NCBI GenBank assembly: GCA_963792895.1
Contig: CAWBYA010000003.1
Span: 124,001-188,000 of the forward strand
Direction: 5' to 3'
DNA from: UBA6912 sp963792895
Lineage (GTDB): Bacteria > Actinomycetota > Acidimicrobiia > Spongiisociales > UBA5794
DNA length: 64,000 nt
In this document: positions 37,013 to 44,225 of the stretch, in pieces
Layout: each line of letters starts with the position of its first letter
Numbering within the stretch: the stretch's first letter is position 1
Position numbers and translations under genes: made by a program
The notes under the pieces: generated by a model
Seen by the model: only the letters and a program-made list of their open reading frames with translations
The model's database searches: none
Told to the model about the DNA's origin: nothing

Positions 37013-37651
37013 GTGGATCAACGCCAACTCGACGCGGTCGAGGCATCCGTCCGCACGGAGCTCGACGCCAAGTTCAGTTCTCGTGAGCTGGCGCTGAAGA
37101 ACTGCCGCCGCATCATCCGGTCGTCGGCCAACGCGATACGCGCACTGCACCGTTCTGAGCCTGATCGCGCTGCCGACCTGCTCGCCGAGGTGAAGGGCCT
37201 GATCGCAGAGACCGAGGCGTCACTGGCCGACCATCCCGACGTCCACTACACAGGTTTCTTCTACGACGCCGTGAAGGAGTACGCCGAGGCCGAGCTGACG
37301 AGGGCGCTGCTCGCCGATGAGCCCGTCCCGCTACCCGACGACTTGGGGCTCGACGCCGTGCCCTATTTGAAGGGCTTGGGCGAAGCAGTTGGGGAATTGC
37401 GCCGCCGCCTCCTCGACCAACTTCGGGTCGGCTCCCTCGATGATGCCGGAGAGACCTTCCGGCAGATGGAGACCATCATCGAGCTCCTCACTGCGCTCGA
37501 CTACCCAGACGGCATGACCGGGGGCCTGCGCCGGACCACCGACGTCGCCCGCTCGCTGATAGAGCGCAGCCGCGCCGACCTCACGCTGACCGTGGTGCAG
37601 GAGCGGGTCCGCAAGCGTCTCGACGAGGTGGCCGGCGCTGCAAACCTCTGA
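37013..37651 (+). CDS. translin family protein
   Basis: 212 residues, start GTG 37013. All-helical, with the translin/TRAX pattern: RELALKNCRRIIRSSANAIRALHR in the N-terminal helix, FYDAVKEYAEAELTRALL, which contains the acidic YAEAEL block, and DYLGLGDAV-like PYLKGLGEAVGELRR. Eukaryotic and archaeal translins bind or cleave RNA and form octamers with TRAX; bacterial copies are uncommon and uncharacterised. A role in RNA metabolism is inference. Confidence 0.78.
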   Translation: MDQRQLDAVEASVRTELDAKFSSRELALKNCRRIIRSSANAIRALHRSEPDRAADLLAEVKGLIAETEASLADHPDVHYTGFFYDAVKEYAEAELTRALLADEPVPLPDDLGLDAVPYLKGLGEAVGELRRRLLDQLRVGSLDDAGETFRQMETIIELLTALDYPDGMTGGLRRTTDVARSLIERSRADLTLTVVQERVRKRLDEVAGAANL

Positions 37652-37664
37652 GGGTGGGGCCGTG

Positions 37665-37670
37665 TACAAT
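37665..37670 (+). promoter_or_regulatory. -10 element, TACAAT, of tRNA-Ala
   Basis: TACAAT 11 nt before the tRNA 5' end. Confidence 0.5.
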
Positions 37671-37681
37671 CACCGGCGCCC

Positions 37682-37755
37682 GGGGGTGTAGCTCAGCTCG
37701 GCAGAGCACTTCGTTCGCAACGAAGGGGTCACGGGTTCAAATCCCGTCACCTCCA
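37682..37755 (+). tRNA. tRNA-Ala (anticodon CGC), island insertion site
   Basis: Acceptor GGGGGTG pairs with CACCTCC (one G-T pair), discriminator A. D-arm GCTCAGCTCGGCAGAGC, anticodon stem CTTCG/CGAAG with loop TTCGCAA, T-arm ACGGG TTCAAAT CCCGT. Anticodon CGC reads GCG. CCA not encoded. Its 3' half is duplicated at 40388-40438. Confidence 0.95.
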
Positions 37756-37759
37756 CCGG
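37709..37759 (+). repeat. left attachment-site repeat (tRNA-Ala 3' half)
   Basis: 51 bp from the anticodon stem to 4 nt past the tRNA; repeated at 40388-40438 with one mismatch. With adjacent integrase relics this is an att duplication left by site-specific integration into tRNA-Ala. Confidence 0.8.
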
Positions 37760-37955
37760 TCAGAAACCCTGTTCCTCGAGGGTTTCCGGCGTTTCTGGCG
37801 CCGATCTCGGCAACGGTTGCGGTGGGTCGTGTCCGTGATCTGTCCGTCACAGATCTGAAACCTGCGTCCAGCGCAGCGGCCGCGTTCTCGTCGAGACCAT
37901 CCACTGGGTGGCCGTAGAGGTCGAGCGTTGTGCGGATCGAGGCGTGTCCGAGCCG
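37737..37955 (-). pseudogene. tyrosine recombinase (integrase) C-terminal remnant
   Basis: The frame reads RLGHASIRTTLDLYGH, the C-terminal box of phage-type integrases with the nucleophilic Tyr in LDLYGH, then PVDGLDENAAAALDAG and a tail that ends inside the tRNA. Everything N-terminal of this (core-binding domain, R-H-R residues) is gone, replaced by a fragment of another gene. The 3' end of the integrase facing the tRNA is the usual arrangement for tRNA-targeting islands. Confidence 0.8.
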
Positions 37956-37956
37956 G

Positions 37957-38106
37957 GTCGACGTACAGGTACACCGCACTCGTGTTTCTCCGCGGTTTCA
38001 AGTCGTCCACCTGGGCGAGGTGCAGCTCGATGCCTGCGCGCTCGGCGAAGGCGTAGGCGTCCGGACCTTCGTAGCGACGAACTGCGAGCCCAACCTCGTC
38101 GTGTGC
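37957..38106 (-). pseudogene. VOC/bleomycin-resistance-like fragment
   Basis: About 50 codons read GLAVRRYEGPDAYAFAER, then GIELHLAQVDDL, then NTSAVYLYVD, which matches the central part of glyoxalase/bleomycin-resistance (VOC) proteins (metal-binding Glu in ELHL). It is cut at both ends: an in-frame stop upstream (38107-38109) and the integrase remnant directly downstream. A deletion relic within the island. Confidence 0.6.
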
Positions 38107-38339
38107 TCACGACGCCCACCCGAAGGAACGCCGATCTACCAATCGGGGACACGAACGCTCAGTCCTCAGAGTGCGCGAGACCACCTCCAGCGCTACCTCC
38201 GTGTGCGGGTCGGCTTGGCTCTTCGCCACGCTGCGTGGTGAGCTGGCCTGGTTCGTGCAGGTTGGTTCCTCTCGGCAGGTGAGAGGAACGGGCCTCCGTT
38301 GTGACCTTCAGCCCTTTCACCGCCATCGGCGGATCGGCG

Positions 38340-38345
38340 TACGCT
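38340..38345 (+). promoter_or_regulatory. leaderless -10, TACGCT, of arsR
   Basis: TACGCT, 6 nt, GTG 38352. The hexamer is the same as at 15593 and 30770. Confidence 0.6.
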
Positions 38346-38351
38346 CACGGT

Positions 38352-38660
38352 GTGACTTCAATTGATCTTGGAACAACACCGGTTGAATCAAGAGCAGCGA
38401 TGTTCGGGGCGCTGAGCGACCCGATCCGGTTGTCGATCCTTGACCGGTTGAACCGAGAGCAGCGCTGTGTCTGTGAGCTGCAGGAGGCGCTGGACATCGC
38501 CCCCAACCTGTTGTCGTACCACTTGCGGGTCCTGCGCGAAGCGGGCCTCGTCGCGTCGACCCGCCGCGGCCGGTGGGTCGACTACCGACTCTCCGAGGAC
38601 GCCGCCTCGATGGTGGCGGCCGCCCTACCAAGGCCGCTCATCGACGAGGTGCCACGGTGA
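38352..38660 (+). CDS. arsR: ArsR-family metalloregulator (arsenical-responsive)
   Basis: 102 residues, start GTG 38352. Winged helix: RAAMFGALSDPIRLSILDRL, EALDIAPNLLSYHLRVLREAGLV and RRGRWVDYRL. The metal-sensing CVC pair is Cys39 and Cys41 (EQRCVCELQ), the As(III)/Sb(III)-type motif at the start of the recognition helix. Expected to repress its own operon and release on arsenite. Directly followed by acr3 (GTGA overlap). No clear palindrome in the 12 bp before the start. Confidence 0.9.
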   Translation: MTSIDLGTTPVESRAAMFGALSDPIRLSILDRLNREQRCVCELQEALDIAPNLLSYHLRVLREAGLVASTRRGRWVDYRLSEDAASMVAAALPRPLIDEVPR

Positions 38661-39739
38661 CCGGCCGCGTCGACACCGAGGCGCCGGTTCTCGAACGTCT
38701 CACCCTGCTCGACCGGTTCCTTCCGGCGTGGATCGGGCTCGCCATGGCCGCCGGGCTCCTCTTGGGCCGGCTCATCCCCGACCTCAACGACTGGCTCGAT
38801 ACCGCCAAGATCGGCTCCGTCTCGCTGCCCATCGCCATCGGGTTGCTGGCGATGATGTACCCGGTGCTGGCCAAGGTCCGCTACTCGAAGATCGGCGAGA
38901 TCGCCACCGACCGTACACTCATGGTCACCTCGCTGGTGCTCAACTGGGTCATCGGGCCGGCGTTGATGTTCGCTCTCGCCTGGCTGTTCCTCCCCGACCT
39001 CCCCGAGTACCGCACCGGCTTGATCATCATCGGATTGGCCCGCTGCATCGCCATGGTGCTCATTTGGAACGACCTCGCCTGCGGCGATCGGGAGGCCGCC
39101 GCCGTCCTCGTCGCCATCAACTCGGTGTTCCAGATCGTCGCCTACTCGATTCTCGGCTTCTTCTACCTCCAGCTCCTCCCCGAGTGGCTCGGACTCGACA
39201 CCGCCACGCTCGACGTCACCATGTGGGACATCGCCAAGATCGTCCTCGTCTTCTTGGGTATCCCCCTCGCCGCCGGCTACCTCACCCGCACCTGGGGAGA
39301 ACGAAGTCGCGGTGTCGACTGGTACGAGAACAGGTTCATTCCCCGAGTCGCACCGTGGGCGCTGTACGGGCTGCTGTTCACCATCGTCATCCTCTTCGCC
39401 CTCCAGGGCGAGACCATCACCGAACAGCCCCTCGACGTCGCCCGCATCGCCCTCCCCCTCCTGATCTACTTCGCCCTCATGTGGGCCGTGTCATTCGTCC
39501 TCGGCCTCTGGCTCCGGCTCACCTACGAGAAGAACGCCACCGTGGCGTTCACCGCCGCCTCCAACAACTTCGAACTCGCCATCGCCGTCGCTATCGGCGT
39601 CTTCGGCGTCACCTCCGGCGAAGCCCTCGCCGGCGTTGTCGGCCCCCTCATCGAAGTCCCCGCCCTCGTCGGCCTCGTCTACGTCGCCCTCTGGGCTCGC
39701 CGACGCTTCTACCCCACGCGACACCAGGCAAATCCATGA
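38657..39739 (+). CDS. acr3: ACR3 family arsenite efflux permease
   Basis: 360 residues, ten hydrophobic helices. The ACR3 block WNDLACGDREAAAVLVAINS with the essential Cys (Cys142) is present, and so is the C-terminal AVAIGVFGVTSGEALAGVVGPLIEVPALV motif. Exports arsenite, driven by the proton gradient. Start GTG 38657 overlaps the arsR stop; the end overlaps the next small gene. The set is the functional cargo of the island. Confidence 0.95.
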   Translation: MTGRVDTEAPVLERLTLLDRFLPAWIGLAMAAGLLLGRLIPDLNDWLDTAKIGSVSLPIAIGLLAMMYPVLAKVRYSKIGEIATDRTLMVTSLVLNWVIGPALMFALAWLFLPDLPEYRTGLIIIGLARCIAMVLIWNDLACGDREAAAVLVAINSVFQIVAYSILGFFYLQLLPEWLGLDTATLDVTMWDIAKIVLVFLGIPLAAGYLTRTWGERSRGVDWYENRFIPRVAPWALYGLLFTIVILFALQGETITEQPLDVARIALPLLIYFALMWAVSFVLGLWLRLTYEKNATVAFTAASNNFELAIAVAIGVFGVTSGEALAGVVGPLIEVPALVGLVYVALWARRRFYPTRHQANP

Positions 39740-39962
39740 ACTGTCACGAGTGCCACTACGACGGCCGGAAAACCGCCGCCATCGCCATCTGCCACGACCG
39801 CGGCGCCGGCGTGTGTGGCGAGTACGCCGCCCACGGCGATTCACCCTCACCGCGCGAGCAGCGACCACCTGGCAGGCATCGGTCGACCCGCCACAACGCC
39901 GGATCCACTGCCACACGTCCGCCGCCGCCATCACCGGCGCCGCCGACATGACGATCGGATGA
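39736..39962 (+). CDS. small Cys-rich protein (DUF2180-like), frameshifted
   Basis: ATG overlaps the acr3 stop (ATGA). It begins MNCHECHYDGRKTAAIAICHDRGAGVCGEY, like DUF2180-type zinc-finger proteins that accompany ars genes (MNC..C....AVA.C..CGA..C). One expected Cys is Arg in the second pair. The frame then runs into Pro-rich nonsense, while a second frame from about 39830 continues plausibly (RRFTLTARAATTWQA...RRIHCHTSAAAI) to a stop at 39960-39962. Decaying gene or a sequence error. Confidence 0.5.
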
Positions 39963-40387
39963 GCAGCGACGCACCAGAACCATTGCAAGATGGGAACCGT
40001 GAACCGGATCACCATTCGATGCCCCACCAACTGGGGTCCTCGACCCGACATTCAGCCCGCCACGTAGCGCCGATCACCAAATCCCGGACACGAATGCCCC
40101 TTTCAGCGAGCGTCCCCGAACGCCACTTCTCGAGCTACGGGATGCGGGCGCCCTCGAACTCGCCAGATCGAGGCCGCGGGCTGGATCTGTGACCGAGGAG
40201 GGCGGAACCATGGAAGGACCGGGAGCGCACCGAGATCGGGCGTGTCCGTCGTTTGTTCGTCGGAGTCCGTGAAAAGTGGCAAAACGACGCAAGATGTCGG
40301 CAAGCGATGAGAGTTGTGAAACCCTTGTGCTGCAGGAGATACCATCTGATTGTGTTGGCGCCCAACGGCTTGCGGAATGGGGGCGAT
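39963..40387. other. island interior without recognisable genes
   Basis: About 425 bp, partly of lower GC (around 40270-40360) than the surroundings. Frames crossing it are antisense readings of the tRNA copy or show no family. Probably decayed mobile DNA. Confidence 0.5.
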
Positions 40388-40438
40388 CTTCGTTCGCAAC
40401 GAAGGGGTCACGGGTTCGAATCCCGTCACCTCCACCGG
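40388..40438 (+). repeat. right attachment-site repeat (tRNA-Ala 3' half copy)
   Basis: 51 bp identical to 37709-37759 except one base (G for A in the T-loop region). No 5' half of a tRNA is present, so it is not a functional tRNA gene. Confidence 0.8.
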
Positions 40439-40646
40439 CCGGAAACCTCTGTGCCTCGAGAGTGTCCGGCGCTTCTTGCGCCTTTCTCGACTGCGTCCTC
40501 GTCGAGACCGTCCGGCAGGTGCCCGTCGCGGTCCGGCGTCGTGCGGATCGAGGCACGTCCAAGCCGCGTCCGGATCAGCTTCGGATGCTCCCCCTCGCCG
40601 ATGAGCATCGCACGCGGGTGTGCTGGAGATCGTGGAAGCGAACCCC
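40426..40646 (-). pseudogene. second integrase C-terminal remnant
   Basis: Minus-strand frames read GVRFHDLQHTR and, after a one-base shift, AMLIGEGEHPKLIRTRLGRASIRTTPDRDGH and then LPDGLDEDAVEKGA. These correspond to box II (HDLRHT, Arg now Gln) and the C-terminal box, in which the catalytic Tyr is replaced (PDRDGH). It ends at the repeat copy just as the first remnant ends at the tRNA. So two related integrases once sat in tandem. Confidence 0.7.
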
Positions 40647-41002
40647 GGGAATCACGCCGCGGCGGTCCCCGGCAGCCACGTCGCCTTTCGGGTGCGTCGA
40701 ACTCACGGCACGTCAGGTGGAGTGGCCCGTCGCGGCGTCTGTGACGCCTGGGACCAGAGCTCGCGCCCCGTCGTCCGGCATGGGGCTCCGGGTCGGCGGC
40801 GGCCGGGGTGGCGGCGGATGAGCCGGTCCCAGACAACCCGGCTGTCCCACGTAGCTCGGCCGGTGCTGGGTCGGCACTTCCCGTACAGCGCGACGCATGA
40901 CGGAAGACGGAGGCGAGGGCCGGCCGCATGGAGTCGTCGACGACCGTGGTCGTGACCTCGCTGCCGATGGAATGGGCGGAGGGGGCGGTACGCTTGCCGG
41001 CC
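40647..41002. other. region right of the island, no gene seen
   Basis: About 355 bp between the integrase remnant and the lipoprotein gene. High GC, no supported coding sequence; carries the TACGCT -10 (40989-40994) of the lipoprotein gene at its end. Confidence 0.45.
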
Positions 41003-42382
41003 ATGCGTCGCAGTCTCGTGCTCATCCTGCTCCTCCTCGTCCTGGCGGCGAGCGCGTGTACGAGCACGGCCGGAGCACCGGTCGCAACGACGACCACTTC
41101 GACGACCATCGGCGTCACCGTGCGTGCCACGGGGGAGCGAGCCGTGACCTTTGGGGCCGACGTCGACGCCGGCCTGGCCGATCAACTGGAGACCCAACTC
41201 GTCGATCTGGCATCCTCGACCGAAGTCCTGCGCGGGCTCTCGTTTCTCTCGCCCGCCCGCTTCGTGCTGCTCGGCGAGAGCGAAGCCCGCACCCGCTGGG
41301 AGGCGTACCTCGACGGGAGGCTCGATCCAGTGGCGCTGGCCGCGGACACGCGGCTCTTCCGGCTGCTCGGTCTGCTGACGCCCGCCCAGGACCTTCGGGC
41401 GTTGCTCCGTTCGGCGGTGGGCGGGGCATCGGTTCCGGCGTTCTACGACGAGACCACCGGCGAGGTGGTTGTGGTCGCCGAGCAGGCTGAGCTCGATCCG
41501 TTCACCGCAAGCGTCGTCGTGCGGTCGCTCACCGAGGCCCTGACGGACCAATACCACCGCTTCACGGCACGCACCGCAGACCTGCGCGCCGACGGCCGCT
41601 ACGACGAGGCCACAGCACTTGCGACCCTCGCCGCGGCGGATGCGATCACCACCCAGCTCCGCTACCTCGAGACGTTGCCCGACACTGCCCGCGTAGCGGC
41701 AGCCGCGCAGGATGATGTCTTCGCCCCGCCGTCTGCGCCTCCTTTCGTTCAGGGCGAGCTGGCGTACCCGACCGACGACGGGATCGCGTTTCTCGCGGCT
41801 TTGCTCGACTCGGGTGGGCTGGGGGCCGTCGATCAGGCGTACTCCGCAGCCTTGACGACGGAACTGGTGTCCCACCCGGTCCGCTACTTCGCCGGCGAGG
41901 GCGTGCTGGCGATCGATCCGCCTGTTGTCGATGCGGCCGGTCTCAGCGTGCAAGATGCGGGTTCGCTTGGCGAGTTGGGGTTGCGATCCCTGCTCGTCGA
42001 CGCAGTTTCGCCCGGTGTGCTCACCCAGACGGTGGACGGATGGGGGGCCGACCGATTCCTCACGCTGACTGATGCATCGGACGTCGCATTCGTCTACCTC
42101 TTCCGCGGCGATAGCGTCGCGGATACGGTCGAGGTTGCACAAGCCTTCCTCAATCATGCCGCATTCGTCATGGCTCTCGCCGAGCCGATCGCCGCCGGGG
42201 GCGGAGTCGAGTTCGTGGGACCGGCACCCGCAGAAGGGGAGGAACCGCCCGCCACCGAGGACGGTGCTCCGCCCGCTGGGCCGTATGTCTACGTGGACAG
42301 GGCGGGCGCCGGCCTGCTCGTGGTCATCAGCAGCGACGTCGCCGCCGGTCGGTCGCTCGTCCGGGAGATCGAGGTCCCCTGA
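41003..42382 (+). CDS. lipoprotein of unknown function
   Basis: 459 residues. ATG 41003 is selected: TACGCT lies 8 nt upstream and the protein opens with a lipoprotein signal (MRRSLVLILLLLVLAASAC, Cys19). A Thr-rich linker follows, then a large, mostly helical ectodomain with no recognised motif; EVVVVAEQAELDPFTASVVVRSLTEA resembles the metallopeptidase-like DUF of actinobacterial lipoproteins only loosely. The C-terminal part has a Pro/Glu/Ala-rich insert near residue 410. Probably anchored on the outer face of the membrane. Confidence 0.75.
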   Translation: MRRSLVLILLLLVLAASACTSTAGAPVATTTTSTTIGVTVRATGERAVTFGADVDAGLADQLETQLVDLASSTEVLRGLSFLSPARFVLLGESEARTRWEAYLDGRLDPVALAADTRLFRLLGLLTPAQDLRALLRSAVGGASVPAFYDETTGEVVVVAEQAELDPFTASVVVRSLTEALTDQYHRFTARTADLRADGRYDEATALATLAAADAITTQLRYLETLPDTARVAAAAQDDVFAPPSAPPFVQGELAYPTDDGIAFLAALLDSGGLGAVDQAYSAALTTELVSHPVRYFAGEGVLAIDPPVVDAAGLSVQDAGSLGELGLRSLLVDAVSPGVLTQTVDGWGADRFLTLTDASDVAFVYLFRGDSVADTVEVAQAFLNHAAFVMALAEPIAAGGGVEFVGPAPAEGEEPPATEDGAPPAGPYVYVDRAGAGLLVVISSDVAAGRSLVREIEVP

Positions 42383-42498
42383 CCACGCCCCTTCCCGAGG
42401 GCCGCAGGGTCACCTACCGTCGGCAGTGTGCCCAGAGCGCGCCACAACAGCTCCAGCGATCGGGATGACGATCAGACCCGAACCGGAGCTGCGACGAG

Positions 42499-42582
42499 TC
42501 AGCCGCGCCCCGTGTTGGGGCGGCGGCCGTGGTTCGCCTTGCTGCGACGAGCGCGAAGCTTGCGACGTTTTGCCTTGGCCAT
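42499..42582 (-). CDS. probable ribosomal protein bL37 (27 residues)
   Basis: A 27-residue, extremely basic peptide: MAKAKRRKLRARRSKANHG followed by RRPNTGRG. It matches the pattern of bL37, a small actinobacterial 50S protein (MAKRGRKK...ANHGKRP). TAGCCT lies 7 nt before the ATG, so it has its own leaderless promoter. It is antisense to the 5' extension of the plus-strand frame at 42428, which therefore is not coding there. Too short for standard gene callers. Confidence 0.7.
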   Translation of the reverse strand: MAKAKRRKLRARRSKANHGRRPNTGRG

Positions 42583-42961
42583 GGCCGGCAGGCTACCAGA
42601 CGGGGGCGACTGGGTCACCGGCGTGCGACTGGCGTCCAGTGCCGATAGGTGGGTGTCGCCGCCGACCGTGGTTGCCCGGAGCCTGCGTGCTCGACTCACG
42701 GGGCTGCGTCCGTGGTCGCTCGGCTATGGGATGCTCCTTGCGGGCGCTTCCGTGCATGGGCGCAGCATGGTCGAGCCGCTCGCGGTGGTGGGCATCGACC
42801 GGTGCGGGAGGATCCTCGGGGTCGAGAGGCTCGTCCCCGGAGGCATCGTGCGGATCAGGGGCGCCGCCATGATGCTCGAGATGGCTACGTCTCATCCGCT
42901 GCCAAGCACCGGTGCGCGCCTGACGGTGCGCCCTATGCTCGCGAGATGCCGGGACGTCTGA
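42581..42961 (+). CDS. DUF192 family protein
   Basis: Up to 126 residues with the DUF192 pattern: GVRLASSADRW, VVARSLRARLTGL, GMLLAGASVHGRSMVEPLAVVGID, and GVERLVPGGIVRIRGAAMMLEMA. Function of the family is unknown; many members are exported. The frame is open further up to GTG 42428, preceded by TACCGT, but that part is antisense to bL37. The true start is uncertain (ATG 42581 or a later GTG). Its 3' end overlaps the rsmI promoter and start. Confidence 0.65.
   Translation: MAGRLPDGGDWVTGVRLASSADRWVSPPTVVARSLRARLTGLRPWSLGYGMLLAGASVHGRSMVEPLAVVGIDRCGRILGVERLVPGGIVRIRGAAMMLEMATSHPLPSTGARLTVRPMLARCRDV
42934..42939 (+). promoter_or_regulatory. leaderless -10, TATGCT, of rsmI
   Basis: TATGCT, 6 nt, ATG 42946; lies inside the end of the DUF192 gene. 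Confidence 0.55.
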
Positions 42962-43785
42962 TCATGTGCGCCACACCGATCGGCAATCTCGGGGATGCGC
43001 CGCCCCGGCTTCGCGAGTCACTCGAGGCTGCCGACATCGTGTTCGCCGAGGACACCCGCCGCAGCGCGACGCTGCTACGTCACTTCGGACTCGCGAAGCC
43101 GCTCCAGTCGTTCTTCGTCGGAAACGAAGAACAGCGGGTCGTTGAGTTGGCGCGGCGCCTGAACGCCGGTGAGACCGTGGCACTGGTCACCGATGCCGGT
43201 ATGCCCGGGGTATCGGATCCGGGCGTTGCGGCGGTTCGTGCCGCTCGGGACGCCGAGGCACACATCGACGTCGTGCCCGGCCCGAGCGCGGTGACCACGG
43301 CCCTCGCCGTTTCCGGGTTCAGCGCCGACCGCTTCGTCTTCGAGGGCTTCCTGCCTCGACGGGGCCGGGGTCGTGCCGATGCTCTCGCAGCCCTGGCGGG
43401 TGAGGTGCGCACGATCGTGATCTTCTGCGCCACGCGGCGCGTGGGAGATGACCTCGCAGATCTTGCGACCGCCCTCGGCGCAGATCGCCCAGTGATGGTG
43501 GGTCGAGAGCTCACCAAACTCCACGAGGAGCTCAGTTGGACGACCTTGGCCGAAGCAGCTGACCGGTGGTCCGTCGAGGAGCCGCGGGGGGAGTTCACCG
43601 TGGTCATCGAGGGCGCTCAACCACCGGTGCCGAACATCGATGCTGCTCTCGCCGACGTCGGTGAGGCGATGACAGCCGGCGTTTCGCGCTCGGCGGCGGT
43701 TCGCGAGGCAGCGCTGCGGCATGGTGTCAGCAGGCGTGCGCTGTACGAACGTGCCGTGAAGAAGGGCGACGAGTCAGCGCTGTGA
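42946..43785 (+). CDS. rsmI: 16S rRNA (cytidine1402-2'-O)-methyltransferase RsmI
   Basis: 279 residues, tetrapyrrole-methylase fold. ATPIGNLGDAPPRLRESL, DTRRSATLLRHFG, LVTDAGMPGVSDPG, VVPGPSAVTTALAVSGF and the RELTKLHEEL block are characteristic. Adds the 2'-O-methyl of C1402 in 16S rRNA. The start is set by TATGCT-N6-ATG. The last 12 nt overlap the 3' end of the convergent AbrB-like gene. Confidence 0.95.
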   Translation: MPGRLIMCATPIGNLGDAPPRLRESLEAADIVFAEDTRRSATLLRHFGLAKPLQSFFVGNEEQRVVELARRLNAGETVALVTDAGMPGVSDPGVAAVRAARDAEAHIDVVPGPSAVTTALAVSGFSADRFVFEGFLPRRGRGRADALAALAGEVRTIVIFCATRRVGDDLADLATALGADRPVMVGRELTKLHEELSWTTLAEAADRWSVEEPRGEFTVVIEGAQPPVPNIDAALADVGEAMTAGVSRSAAVREAALRHGVSRRALYERAVKKGDESAL

Positions 43786-44013
43786 GATCTCGCCCTTGCA
43801 CGTGGCGCACACGCCGCGGCTCTTGAACGAACCGACGTCTTCCGTCGATCCACAGAAGACGCACACAGCTTGCAGCTTGCGGATGACGATGGCATCGCTC
43901 TCCACTGAAATGGCGAGCTCATCGCCTTCGTGGATGTTGAACAATCGCCTCGTCTCGGCCGGAACGACGATCCGCCCCAGGTCGTCGATCTTTCGTACCA
44001 TTCCAATGTTCAC
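43774..44013 (-). CDS. AbrB/SpoVT-type regulator with C-terminal zinc ribbon
   Basis: 79 residues from GTG 44013, with a GGAG ribosome site. N-terminal swapped-hairpin AbrB domain: VRKIDDLGRIVVPAETRRLFNIHEGDELAISVESDAIVI. A C4 zinc ribbon follows at Cys51, Cys54, Cys69 and Cys72 (CVFCGSTEDV...CATCKGE). Such proteins dimerise and bind AT-rich or looped DNA as transition-state regulators. Its target is unknown. Divergent from metG, 212 nt away. Confidence 0.88.
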   Translation of the reverse strand: MNIGMVRKIDDLGRIVVPAETRRLFNIHEGDELAISVESDAIVIRKLQAVCVFCGSTEDVGSFKSRGVCATCKGEISQR

Positions 44014-44189
44014 GGGCGCTCCTGCCGGTCGGCACAGTGTGTTGCGCCCTCGGCCGCATCCCCATGACGAGCCGAAGGTCCCTTGATCGCACTCTAGGCC
44101 CAGGTGGGGGATTCTGGTGACGGATCTGGACGGCCTCGCGACGGTCGAAGAGCGGAGTCGATGCCTCGATCGGGCTTCCCCACCGCTGG

Positions 44190-44195
44190 TACCAT
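44190..44195 (+). promoter_or_regulatory. -10 element, TACCAT, of metG
   Basis: TACCAT 30 nt upstream of ATG 44226; GGAG then precedes the start, so metG has a leader. Confidence 0.4.
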
Positions 44196-44225
44196 CTCGG
44201 TCTCGCCGCCGTCCTGGAGTCGTCG

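Noticed and set aside
40103..40435. Minus-strand ORF beginning MEVTGFEPVTPSL
   Set aside because: This is the well-known false protein made by translating the 3' half of a tRNA on the opposite strand; here it comes from the att copy of tRNA-Ala.
40388..40438. A second functional tRNA-Ala gene
   Set aside because: Only the 3' half is present; there is no acceptor 5' strand or D-arm upstream.
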